Assembly (NCBI GenBank): GCA_027459505.1
Contig: DAIDIE010000029.1
Span: 62,001-126,000 of the forward strand
From: Acidobacteriota bacterium
GTDB taxonomy: Bacteria; Acidobacteriota; Terriglobia; Terriglobales; SCQP01
Direction of reading: 5' to 3'
Length of the DNA stretch: 64,000 nt
How positions within the stretch are numbered: position 1 is the first letter of the stretch; every line of letters starts with the position of its first letter. The translations under genes and the position numbers were made by a program. Shown here one piece after another: positions 29,749 through 38,267 of the stretch. A model generated the notes under the pieces. That model worked only from the letters and a program-made list of their open reading frames with translations. It searched no databases and was not told the DNA's origin.

Positions 29749-30750
29749 CTAGCGCAGGCCCGCCGCGGCCGCCTGCGGAGGCCACAAATGGCGCGGCAGC
29801 TTGGAACAGATCTGCTGCAGCGTGAACGAGCCATTGGGGCCGGTCAGCGCTTCGACCACGTTGTTCTTGTCGACCATCACCAGGTTATCCAGCAGGATGC
29901 TGGGCACCGGGCGCTTGCCGTTGCTCACCGTGCGGGAGGCGCCGGAAGTGCGCCCGCGCGCCAGGGCGATGGCGGCATCAACGGCTCGCTGCACGACCGG
30001 GCCCACTGGCTTATAGATGGTCATGCTCTGCGTGCCGCGCAGGATGCGGATCACCGCGTTCAAATCGGCGTTCTGGCCGGTAACTACCACCGGGGTGGTC
30101 AGTTTCGCCTCCGAAATGGCCTGCAGCGCGCCTTCCGCGAGAATGTCGGCGGAGCACAGAACCGCCGCCGGATTGGGAACCTGCTTCAACGCTTCGCCCA
30201 TCAACTGCCAGGCGCGGCTGGAACGCCAGCTCTCAGTCCAGTTTTCAAACGCCACCTCCACCTGACCGGACTGCACGGCTGGCCCCAGAACACGCTTGCG
30301 CGCCTCACGCAGCAGCACCGCGTTGTGATCATTTTGATCGCCATCGATGGCGATGTACTGGCCGCGTGGCGCATGCTGCAAGGCGTAGCGCGCGATCATC
30401 TCGCCGATCTTGGCGGTGTCATAGGCGATGTAGAGTGGCAGGTCGCAGTTGAGGATCATGCGGTCGTAAGCGATGACCGGAATCTTGCGGGTATTCCCCA
30501 TTTCCACAATCGGGGCGGCGGCGGCGGCGTCCTGCGGGATCACCAGCACAACCTGCGCGCCCTCTTTCATCATTTTTTCGCACTGCTGCACCTGGCGCGC
30601 CGGACCGCTGCTGGCGTTTTCGAAGAGCAGCGTGGTCCCGGCCTTGCTGAAGCGCTCGCGAAACTCGTCCACGTCCCGCTGCCACCGGGGATCGATCAGG
30701 GAATGCACCGAGAGACCGATCTTCACTCCCGCTGCTGTTGGGTTATACAT
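29749..30750 (-). CDS. XylF-like sugar-binding protein without signal peptide
   Basis: A 333-residue type I periplasmic-binding fold closest to the xylose-binding XylF group: KIGLSVHSLIDPRWQRD, VLVIPQDAAAAAPIV, IPVIAYDRMI, VVVTGQNADLNAVIRI, and QSMTIYKP. The start at 30750 follows AGGAGG at ten bases. Reading further upstream in frame gives only polar residues before a stop, so no signal peptide exists. No ABC permease or ATPase is adjacent. A cytoplasmic sensor or an orphan binding protein exported another way are both possible; the first is my preference. It is divergent from an MFS transporter gene. Confidence 0.75.
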   Translation of the reverse strand: MYNPTAAGVKIGLSVHSLIDPRWQRDVDEFRERFSKAGTTLLFENASSGPARQVQQCEKMMKEGAQVVLVIPQDAAAAAPIVEMGNTRKIPVIAYDRMILNCDLPLYIAYDTAKIGEMIARYALQHAPRGQYIAIDGDQNDHNAVLLREARKRVLGPAVQSGQVEVAFENWTESWRSSRAWQLMGEALKQVPNPAAVLCSADILAEGALQAISEAKLTTPVVVTGQNADLNAVIRILRGTQSMTIYKPVGPVVQRAVDAAIALARGRTSGASRTVSNGKRPVPSILLDNLVMVDKNNVVEALTGPNGSFTLQQICSKLPRHLWPPQAAAAGLR

Positions 30751-30887
30751 TGTGCCGCATCCTCCTGCCACCGCGTGGCGATTCTCCTCGTCGTCAGTTG
30801 ACGGCCCCTGCCCTCAGACCTTCAACTGGAAACCTAGTCACTGTAAAACAGATCGGCAGCAAAGCTCAATGTCTCCAGTGACATGGG

Positions 30888-32228
30888 ATGGGGTATAGTC
30901 CAACGGTGGCCCAACAACTCCACTCCGGACAGCGGCACCCGGCCCCTACCCTGAGCCCTCAGCTTCGGCATAAGATTGCTCGCCGCCTGTTGCCTTACCT
31001 GTTTTTTCTTTACATTGTCGCTTTCCTGGACCGCGCCAACGTTTCCTACGCCGCACTGGAACTGGCGCACAGGCCGGGCTTTTCGCCGGAGGTTCTGGGC
31101 ATCGGCATGGGGATTTTTTTCTGGGGCTACTTCATCCTCGAAATCCCTAGTGCCCTCATGGTTGAGCGCTGGAGCGCGCGGGGCTGGCTGTCACGTCTGA
31201 TGATTACCTGGGGCTTGGTGGCCATGGCGACCGCCTGGGTGCATACTCCTCATCAGTTTTACTTGTTGCGCTTCCTGTTGGGTTTGGCTGAGGCGGGATT
31301 TTTCCCCGGCATCCTGGTTTACCTGGGGCACTGGTTCACCAAAGAAGACAAGGCCAAAGCGGCGGGAACCTTTCTGGCCTCCGTCCCCTGCGCATTCGTG
31401 ATCGGCGGGCCACTCTCCAGCCTCATCTTGCGCATTCACTGGCTGGGTTGGCAAAGCTGGCGCTGGCTGTTCATCCTGGAGGGCGTGCCGGCGGTGCTGC
31501 TGGGTCTGGTCAATCTGTGGTACCTGCCAGACTCGCCGTCTGAAGCCAAGTGGTTGCGGCCCGAGGAGGCCGAAGAGGTCAAAGCGGCGTTGCAGGCGGA
31601 AAACACCGTCCGGGTCAGCACCCTGCCATGGTGGAAATACCTGGTTCACCCGTTAGTGGCGCGGCTGATGTTGGCGTATTTCCTGAGCGTGTGCGCCTCC
31701 TACGGTTTCGGACTTTGGCTGCCCACAATGATTCACCAGCATCTGCCACGGCAGTCCTCACGATCGGCGCTGTTGTCTTCACTCCCTTACATCTTTGCCA
31801 TGGGGGCGCTGCTGTTTGCCGGCTGGAGTTCGGACCGGCAACAGGAGCGTCGCTGGCACACCGCGGTGCCGATGTTCATCACCAGCGCGGGATTCCTGAT
31901 CACGGTGGCATGGGGCGCCTCCAGCTTGTTGTGGGCGCTGACCGGTTTTTGTGTGACCGGGATCGGCGTCTATGCTTCCATGCCGCCGTTGTGGGCTCTG
32001 CCCGCGGAGGCGCTGACCGGGCCCGCGGCGGCAGTGGCGCTGGGCATGATCAACTCGGTGGGCAATCTGGGCGGCTACGCCGGCCCCTCCATCATGGGAG
32101 TGCTGCGCGCGCGCTGGAACAGCTTTGAAGCTGGGTTGATTACGCTGGCTGTGTTTTCAATTTCCGCTGGCCTGATCGTGCTCAGTGTTCCGCGTCGCGA
32201 GCCAGACGTCTCAGCGCGCCAGCGGTAA
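30888..32228 (+). CDS. MFS transporter, anion:cation symporter (ACS) family
   Basis: A 446-residue permease with about 12 membrane segments. It has the ACS-type opening (RRLLPYLFFLYIVAFLDRANVSYA), GIFFWGYFILEIP and the mid-loop RWLFILEGVPAVLLG. Relatives carry hexuronates, tartrate, phthalate or related organic anions; the substrate cannot be told from sequence. The ATG at 30888 and GTG at 30906 are both possible. It overlaps the convergent gene at its 3' end by 18 bases. The neighbouring XylF-like protein suggests a sugar-acid link, but this is weak. Confidence 0.85.
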   Translation: MGYSPTVAQQLHSGQRHPAPTLSPQLRHKIARRLLPYLFFLYIVAFLDRANVSYAALELAHRPGFSPEVLGIGMGIFFWGYFILEIPSALMVERWSARGWLSRLMITWGLVAMATAWVHTPHQFYLLRFLLGLAEAGFFPGILVYLGHWFTKEDKAKAAGTFLASVPCAFVIGGPLSSLILRIHWLGWQSWRWLFILEGVPAVLLGLVNLWYLPDSPSEAKWLRPEEAEEVKAALQAENTVRVSTLPWWKYLVHPLVARLMLAYFLSVCASYGFGLWLPTMIHQHLPRQSSRSALLSSLPYIFAMGALLFAGWSSDRQQERRWHTAVPMFITSAGFLITVAWGASSLLWALTGFCVTGIGVYASMPPLWALPAEALTGPAAAVALGMINSVGNLGGYAGPSIMGVLRARWNSFEAGLITLAVFSISAGLIVLSVPRREPDVSARQR

Positions 32229-32924
32229 TATGAACCGTTCCTTGCCGATCGTGAAGCTGGCCCGCGCGGGACTAACCCCCGCCGGCAGCGCATGCAGAAT
32301 GACAAATCCGGCCAGGGTTCCGCCCGGCGGAATCTGCGCGGGGCCGAGGTGGCGGCGCAGCAGTTGTTTGAGTTGCTTCTTGTGCCGCTCCAGCCCGCGC
32401 AACTCGCTCAGTTCTCCACTGGGGCCATAAGGGTCCATCGCCCGCCACACCACCGAGCCCACCGGTGCGTACACTGGAACGTCATTGCCTCCCGGCCTGT
32501 TGTTCATGCCGAAGCCAAAGCCCACGCCAGTCCCCGGGGTGGTGACGAGGCGAACGTCGGCCAACGCATGGCGCTGCCCTTTGTTGTCGTGAAGTTGCAC
32601 GGTGGCGGGATTGAAGTTGACGGGATCAACGCCGCGATTGGTAATGATCAGCAGCAGTTTGAGATATTCACCCCAGGGCAGGATGCTGGCGCTGGCGGCC
32701 GCCGGGTTGCCGGTGAGCAGCGAGAAGCGCTGATGGTCCAGCTTGATACCCGGGCAGGCGCTCCATTGCACGCAGCGATGGACCGGCTGTTCAGGCCGCG
32801 GTGGAGTGTCGCCGGCTGCCGCGCTGGAACCTGGTCCCGGCTGCGCCGCACGCGCCATGGTGAACCCAAACCCGCAAAGGGCGAGGACCGTCAACTGCCG
32901 TCCAAATCCCCATTTCAAGCCCAT
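32211..32924 (-). CDS. Exported protein of unknown function
   Basis: 237 residues with a signal peptide (LTVLALCGFGFTMARAAQ). The middle looks like a beta-sandwich (YLKLLLIITNRGVDPVNFNP, VQLHDNKGQRHALADV). A Gly-rich FGFGMNNRPGG and a basic stretch ERHKKQLKQLLRRH follow. I do not recognise the family. It converges with the MFS gene and overlaps its last 18 bases. Confidence 0.65.
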   Translation of the reverse strand: MGLKWGFGRQLTVLALCGFGFTMARAAQPGPGSSAAAGDTPPRPEQPVHRCVQWSACPGIKLDHQRFSLLTGNPAAASASILPWGEYLKLLLIITNRGVDPVNFNPATVQLHDNKGQRHALADVRLVTTPGTGVGFGFGMNNRPGGNDVPVYAPVGSVVWRAMDPYGPSGELSELRGLERHKKQLKQLLRRHLGPAQIPPGGTLAGFVILHALPAGVSPARASFTIGKERFILPLAR

Positions 32925-32983
32925 AGAGTGCTCCGCCTCAATTGCTCCTATCAGACTAGCAGCTCATGGGAGAGCGTCCGCGG

Positions 32984-33514
32984 TTATGTGGCGGTGGCGG
33001 CGGCCAGGGCCTGCCGTTTGCCCTGCGCTGCTTCCAGAATGGCGCGCAGGATGTCTGGCGGCGCCGGAGGACACCCGTTCACCACCCGATCCACGGGCAA
33101 CACGCGGGAAACTCCTCCCCGCGTGGCGTAACTCTCGCCAAAAATGCCACCGCAGGCGGCGCAATCGCCAAGTGCGACGACCAGCTTGGGGTGGGGAACA
33201 GCCTCATAGGCGCGCAGCAGCGCTTCTTCCATATTGACCGAAACCGGGCCGGTGACCAGCAGAAGATCGGCATGGCGGGGGCTGGCGACGAACTTGATCC
33301 CGGCGCCTTCCAGGTTGTAATAGGGGTTGTTGAGGGCGTGAAGCTCCAACTCGCAACCGTTGCACGATCCGGCGTCCACTTGGCGAATGCAGAGCGCGCG
33401 GCCCAATACCGCCCAGATCCGCTGCTGCAGGTTCGCGGCTTGTTCCGTCTCGATCCGGGGAAGCGGCTCGCTGCAGATGCCGGTGCGCAAAATGCGTGTG
33501 AGTACGTCAAACAT
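32984..33514 (-). CDS. hyfI: Hydrogenase-4/Ehr-type small subunit (NuoB-like)
   Basis: A 176-residue homologue of NuoB/HycG/HyfI, the subunit holding the proximal [4Fe-4S] cluster. The ligands are all present: C52 and C55 of SCNGCELEL, GDCAACGG and NGCPPAPPD. It is the last gene of the arsR-hyfBCEFGI operon, 30 bases after hyfG. It should take electrons from, or pass them to, the large subunit on the cytoplasmic side of the membrane. With the degenerate large subunit next door, it belongs to an Ehr-like rather than a true hydrogenase complex. Confidence 0.85.
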   Translation of the reverse strand: MFDVLTRILRTGICSEPLPRIETEQAANLQQRIWAVLGRALCIRQVDAGSCNGCELELHALNNPYYNLEGAGIKFVASPRHADLLLVTGPVSVNMEEALLRAYEAVPHPKLVVALGDCAACGGIFGESYATRGGVSRVLPVDRVVNGCPPAPPDILRAILEAAQGKRQALAAATAT

Positions 33515-33544
33515 GCGGTCCTCTACGCTTCAAAGAATCTGTTG

Positions 33545-35119
33545 CTACCCGTCCTGCCCGCTGTAGGCGAGATTGAAGGATTTATTGATCAAAGGAAAGT
33601 CGGGAACGATGTTGCCCAGGATGGCGTATTCGAGCAGCGGCCAGTTCTGCCACGACGGATCATGGACATGGCAATGGCGGATCGATTGGCTGGGCCCCGC
33701 CTGCAGAGCCACCATGACCGGGCCGCGCCAGCCTTCGATGATTCCAGTGGCAAGCGCACCACTGGGCGCCACTCGCGGCGCGCTGTGGATATCTCCGCTG
33801 GGCAGTTGTTCCAGCAGGCGCTGGCAGAGGCGCATCGCTTCCAGGCACTCCTGGAACCGCACAACGACCCGCGCCGCGACATCGCCCGCGTCCTGGGTCA
33901 CGATTTTAGTGCGCATGCGGTCATAAGGGGCGATTGCGTAGTCCACCCGCAGGTCCAGCGGGATCGCGGAGGCGCGCGCCGCCAGTCCCAAGGCTCCCAG
34001 CCGGCGGGCGGTGGCAGTGCTTAGGACACCGGCGCCACGGAAGCGGTCCTGTAAACCGGCATGCTCGTCATAGATGGAGCGCATTTGTTCAAGCTCGGTG
34101 TCCAGATGTGAGTAGAACCGCGGCAAGTCAGTCGCCCACTTCGGGTCGAGATCGCATTCGACTCCGCCGGGCTGCACAAAGTTAAACAGATAGCGTGCGC
34201 CCAATGCTGCCTGATTGAGGCGCAAGAGATCTTCTTTGAGTCTGGAGAACTGCGTCAGGCCAACCGCGAACCCGGCATCATTCCCGAGTGCGCCCAGGTC
34301 GCCGAGGTGATTGGCCAGGCGTTCATGTTCCAGTGCCAGCGCGCGCAACCAAAGAGCCCGCGGGGGGACGACGGTGGCGGAGAGCGCCTCCAGCGCGGCG
34401 CAATAGGCCCAGGCATAAGCCACGCTGGAATCGCCACACAAGCGCGCGGCCAGGCGGTGGCCTGCTGCGAGCGACAGCGTCTGGAAGCGCTTAGCGGCGC
34501 CCTTGTGGGTATAGCCCAGCCGCTCTTCCAGGCGCAGCACCTTCTCCCCCACCACGGAAAAGCGGAAATGACCCGGCTCAATGATGCCGGCGTGAATGGG
34601 TCCGACCGCAATTTCGTGAACCCCCTCGCCCTCGACGGAAACGAACGGATAAGGTTCGGGGGTGGGCGGAAAACTCGTCTGCAGGCGGTTTTCGCCGCGC
34701 AAGGGGAAAAACTCGCGCGGCCAACCAAAATGGCGGAGCCAGCCGCGCTCGTCGTCCTGATCGCTGGCCACTCCGAGCAGATCATGCAGGGCACGTTCCA
34801 TCCGCACCGCACAGGGAAACAGACGGGCGAGGGAGGGAAACCGCTCATCCCCGTTTCGCAGGCAAAGGCGCGCCACCAACAGTCCCTGAGCGGTCAGATA
34901 GGAGGCGTAAACAAGGAAGCCTTGTCCGCCATCGCGCTCATCATGGCCCCAAAGCGCCAGCAGCATGCCTTCCGCTGCACGGAGCGCTTCCGCGACGCGC
35001 AGCCACTGCTCCCGGCTGGTCTCGATCAGGCGGCAGGGAACATTGGAAGGCAGGGCGCCGGCGTTGGCGAACGCGCCGCTGAAGTCCGGGGTTGCATTGA
35101 ATTCAGCCATGGTGTTCAT
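33545..35119 (-). CDS. hyfG: Hydrogenase-4-like large subunit lacking the NiFe-binding cysteines (Ehr-type)
   Basis: A 524-residue fusion of a NuoC-like domain (about residues 25-150) and a NuoD-like large subunit (about 160-524), as in HycE/HyfG. In active group 4 hydrogenases the L1 motif is CGxC and the C-terminal motif is DPCxxC. Here L1 reads ARLCGDSSVAYAWAY (C228, then Ser231 in place of the second Cys), and the C-terminus reads SFNLAYSGQDG with neither Cys. Only one of four ligands remains, so a NiFe centre is not expected. This matches energy-converting-hydrogenase-related (Ehr) complexes, whose electron partner is unknown. No maturation protease or hyp genes are in the window. Confidence 0.88.
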   Translation of the reverse strand: MNTMAEFNATPDFSGAFANAGALPSNVPCRLIETSREQWLRVAEALRAAEGMLLALWGHDERDGGQGFLVYASYLTAQGLLVARLCLRNGDERFPSLARLFPCAVRMERALHDLLGVASDQDDERGWLRHFGWPREFFPLRGENRLQTSFPPTPEPYPFVSVEGEGVHEIAVGPIHAGIIEPGHFRFSVVGEKVLRLEERLGYTHKGAAKRFQTLSLAAGHRLAARLCGDSSVAYAWAYCAALEALSATVVPPRALWLRALALEHERLANHLGDLGALGNDAGFAVGLTQFSRLKEDLLRLNQAALGARYLFNFVQPGGVECDLDPKWATDLPRFYSHLDTELEQMRSIYDEHAGLQDRFRGAGVLSTATARRLGALGLAARASAIPLDLRVDYAIAPYDRMRTKIVTQDAGDVAARVVVRFQECLEAMRLCQRLLEQLPSGDIHSAPRVAPSGALATGIIEGWRGPVMVALQAGPSQSIRHCHVHDPSWQNWPLLEYAILGNIVPDFPLINKSFNLAYSGQDG

Positions 35120-35123
35120 TGCC

Positions 35124-36581
35124 TTAGCCGATCAGGCGCGCCGCCGCGCGGAACCAGTGCGCCAGCGCCGGCGGGATATACAAACCCAGCAGTAGCACCA
35201 GGCCGAGATGAATGAAAACCGGCAGCAGCGCCGGAGAATGTGGCAGCCGTTTGGCATTGGTTTCGCCAAACACCATGGGCTGAGCACGGCGAAAAATGGC
35301 GGCAAAAGCGATCCCCAGGGTTAATAGCAGCACGGGCGTTGCCCAGGGGTGCAAGCGCATCGCGGTGGTCAGGATCAGGAACTCACTGGCAAACACGCCA
35401 AACGGTGGAAGCCCCAGAATGGCCAGCGAACCGAGCAACAGGCCCCAGCCAATAGTCGGACTGACGGTCATCAAACCGCGAATGTCATCCATTTGCTGGG
35501 TGCCGGCTTTTTGCGAAGCGTGCCCGGCGCTGAAGAAGATGGAAGACTTGGTCAGCGAGTGCACCGTCATATGCAACAGTGCGGCGAAATTGGCCACCGC
35601 TCCGCCGATGCCGAAGGCAAACGTAATAATCCCCATGTGCTCGATGGAGGAATAGGCGAACAGCCGCTTGATATCCCGTTGGCGCCACAGGAAAAAGGCG
35701 GCCAGCAGCGCGCTGAATAGGCCAAAGGCCATCAGGATGTGGCTGGGCAGGGCGGCGCCGATGGCGCCCGCCACCAGAACCTTAAAGCGAATGACGGCAT
35801 ACAGGGCCACGTTCAGCAGCAAGCCGGAGAGCACCGCCGACACTGGCGTGGGGCCTTCGGCGTGGGCGTCGGGAAGCCAGTTGTGCAGCGGCGCCAGGCC
35901 CACTTTGGTTCCGTAGCCGACCAGCAGAAAAACGAATGCCAGGCCCAGCACGCGTGGCTCAAGGTGATTTTTCACCGCGTCCAAATGCGTCCAGAGCAGC
36001 GCGGTGGTGCCTTGGTTACCGAGCTGCTTGCCGGCGGCGAAGTACAGCAGAATGGTCCCAAACAACGCCTGCGCAATGCCTACGCCGCAGAGGATGAAGT
36101 ATTTCCAGGCGGCTTCCAGGCTGGCCCGCGTGCGGTAGAGCGAGACCAGCAGCACGGTGGACAGGGTTGCCGCTTCCATGGCGACCCACAGCAGGCCAAT
36201 GTTATTGGTCAGCAGCGCCATCAACATGGCCCCCATGAAGAGCTGATACATGCTGTGGTACAGGCGCAGACGGCGCCGTGAAACCCGCCCGTGGTGCTGT
36301 TCAATGCGCATGTAGGGACGCGAAAACAACGCGGTGGTGAATCCGACAAACGCGGTGAGAGCGACCAGGAAAACGTTAAACGAGTCGACGAAGAACTGCT
36401 CGTGACCGGTGATGACCGGACCGTGCCGGATTACCCGGACCACCAGCGCCGCCGCGGCCAGCAAGGTGGCGAAGCTGAAAGCGGTGTTCACGGTGGCCGC
36501 GCGCCGCCGCGCGCCCAGGACCGCGAGCACGGCCGCGCCCGCCACCGGCAGCGTCAGCACGAGTAAGACCTCGATGACCAA
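35124..36581 (-). CDS. hyfF: Hydrogenase-4-like antiporter subunit F
   Basis: A 485-residue NuoL/M/N-type proton-antiporter-like membrane subunit with about 14 hydrophobic segments. It has the proton_antipo_M core (WVAMEAATLSTVLLVSLY; KVGLAPLHNWLPDAHAEGPT; HSLTKSSIFFSAGH) with the conserved Glu, Lys and His residues of the ion channel. It starts with TTG at 36581, directly after the hyfE stop, with AAGGAGG seven bases upstream. It couples redox chemistry to ion pumping in the membrane arm. Confidence 0.87.
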   Translation of the reverse strand: MVIEVLLVLTLPVAGAAVLAVLGARRRAATVNTAFSFATLLAAAALVVRVIRHGPVITGHEQFFVDSFNVFLVALTAFVGFTTALFSRPYMRIEQHHGRVSRRRLRLYHSMYQLFMGAMLMALLTNNIGLLWVAMEAATLSTVLLVSLYRTRASLEAAWKYFILCGVGIAQALFGTILLYFAAGKQLGNQGTTALLWTHLDAVKNHLEPRVLGLAFVFLLVGYGTKVGLAPLHNWLPDAHAEGPTPVSAVLSGLLLNVALYAVIRFKVLVAGAIGAALPSHILMAFGLFSALLAAFFLWRQRDIKRLFAYSSIEHMGIITFAFGIGGAVANFAALLHMTVHSLTKSSIFFSAGHASQKAGTQQMDDIRGLMTVSPTIGWGLLLGSLAILGLPPFGVFASEFLILTTAMRLHPWATPVLLLTLGIAFAAIFRRAQPMVFGETNAKRLPHSPALLPVFIHLGLVLLLGLYIPPALAHWFRAAARLIG

Positions 36582-37310
36582 TCAGTCCTCCTTCAGCGCT
36601 TCCAGATGGTGCAGGTCGAGGCTGTCGAACTGCTCCCGGATCTGGAAAAAGAAGATGCCCAAAATAAAGACCCCCACCAGCACGTCCAGCGCAATGCCCA
36701 ACTCGATGATCATGGGCATGCCATAAGTGGTGCTGGTCGCGGCAAAAAACAGGCCATTCTCCATGGCCAGAAAGCCGATCACCTGGGTGATGGCTTTGCG
36801 CCGGGTGATCATCATCAAAAACGAAAGCAGGATCACGGCCAGCGCGATACCCAGGGTGTGCCGGGTGATGGTGGTGGCCAGGACGCTGACCGGCTGCGCC
36901 AATCCAAATGCAAAGATGACCAGGACCAGCCCCGCCAGCATGACCGCTGGAATATTCACCAGCGTTTCGGTATCCCACTGCGCGCCCAGCCGGTTAATCA
37001 AGTAATGCAAGATCAGCGGCAGCACGATCACCTTGAGCAATAAGGTGAGAGCCGCCGAGTAGTACATCTCCACACGGCCGGAACTGTGAGCCACCAGAAG
37101 CGTGGAGACAAACAGAACCATTCCTTGCCAGGCCAGCAGCGTGACCAGCCGTTGCGTGCGGCGCCGCGACAGCATCGCAAAGGAAATCAACAGCAGGCAG
37201 GCCGCCAATATATTCAGCGCGGTGTCGGTGCCGGGAAAAGGACGTTCCAGGGTGCGCATAGTGAACGCCCTGGCGGAGCCAACCGTGAAGGAGTGCAACA
37301 GAGGAGACAT
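36582..37310 (-). CDS. hyfE: Hydrogenase-4-like membrane subunit E (NuoK-like)
   Basis: A 242-residue membrane protein with about seven hydrophobic segments, longer than NuoK as HyfE is. The C-terminal half contains the NuoK-like part (GFLAMENGLFFAA, with the conserved Glu in the helix) and ends in a hydrophilic tail. It starts at ATG 37310, directly after the hyfC stop. Confidence 0.85.
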   Translation of the reverse strand: MSPLLHSFTVGSARAFTMRTLERPFPGTDTALNILAACLLLISFAMLSRRRTQRLVTLLAWQGMVLFVSTLLVAHSSGRVEMYYSAALTLLLKVIVLPLILHYLINRLGAQWDTETLVNIPAVMLAGLVLVIFAFGLAQPVSVLATTITRHTLGIALAVILLSFLMMITRRKAITQVIGFLAMENGLFFAATSTTYGMPMIIELGIALDVLVGVFILGIFFFQIREQFDSLDLHHLEALKED

Positions 37311-38267
37311 TCAGGCCGCCCCCAGCAGCAGGTGGACCAGCAGGCCCAAGACGGCGAGTAGAAATGCCATAGCCAGAAATTCGGGAGCGCGAAAGACGCG
37401 CAACTTGGCGGAGAGGGTCTCGATGGTGACCAGAACGCCGCCGGCCAGCAGTAACTTGCAAACGAGGGCGGCGAGTGATACCGGCAAAACCCAAAGTCCG
37501 TGCTGTGTTGAGCTGGCAATTCCCCAGGGGAGGAAAAGCGCAAAGCCGATGCAGACGTAGTTGTAAAGCTTGAGGCTGGAGGCCCACTCCGCCAGGGCAA
37601 GATGGCGCGCCGAATACTCCAGCAGCATCGCTTCGTGCACCATCGTCAACTCGAGGTGCGTTGCGGGATTATCAATGGGAATGCGGGCGTTTTCCGCCAA
37701 CAGCACCATCACAAAGGCAATGGCGGAAAACAGCACACTCGGGTCGAGCAGGGAAGGATGCCGGGTGTAGCGTTCGACCAGGTTGGGAAACGCCGTGCTG
37801 CCGAAAAGCAGGAAGGCGTTAAAGAACACCATCAGCAGGGCTGGTTCGGCGAGAAACCCGATCATCATCTCGCGGCGCGCGCCCAGTGTTCCAAAAGCCG
37901 TCCCAATGTCCATGGCGGCGAGGGAGAGGAAGACGCGTGCCGTGGCGAAGGCGCCAATCAGCGCGATGGCGTCGACGACGCGCGCGAAGGGGAGATCGGT
38001 GAGCAGGGAGGGGATGATCGCCGCGGCCAGCACCATGGTGCCAAACAACACGTAGGGCGTGGCGCGAAACAGGGGTGAGGCGTTATCCGCCAGCACCACC
38101 TCCTTGGCGAACAGTTTGCGCAGCATGCGATAGGGCTGCGTCAGCGGCGGAGCGCTGCGATTCTGCAGCCAGGCGCGGCACTGCGCGATCCACCCGGCAA
38201 ACAGCGGCGCCAAAGCCAGTGCCAGGATGATCTGCGCCAGTTGTCGCAAGAGTGCGGCCGGCGTCAT
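37311..38267 (-). CDS. hyfC: Hydrogenase-4-like membrane subunit C (NuoH-like)
   Basis: A 318-residue NuoH/HycD/HyfC-type anchor that joins the peripheral and membrane arms. Recognisable parts are QPYRMLRKLFAKE, FGTLGARREMMIGFLAEPALL and AENARIPIDNPATHLELTMVHEAMLLEYS, with the conserved acidic residues of the quinone-site loop. ATG 38267 overlaps the hyfB stop by four bases (ATGA). Confidence 0.88.
   Translation of the reverse strand: MTPAALLRQLAQIILALALAPLFAGWIAQCRAWLQNRSAPPLTQPYRMLRKLFAKEVVLADNASPLFRATPYVLFGTMVLAAAIIPSLLTDLPFARVVDAIALIGAFATARVFLSLAAMDIGTAFGTLGARREMMIGFLAEPALLMVFFNAFLLFGSTAFPNLVERYTRHPSLLDPSVLFSAIAFVMVLLAENARIPIDNPATHLELTMVHEAMLLEYSARHLALAEWASSLKLYNYVCIGFALFLPWGIASSTQHGLWVLPVSLAALVCKLLLAGGVLVTIETLSAKLRVFRAPEFLAMAFLLAVLGLLVHLLLGAA

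Noticed and set aside
33545-35119. Annotation as an active NiFe hydrogenase large subunit
   Set aside because: Three of the four metal-ligand cysteines are missing and no maturation peptide or protease gene is present.
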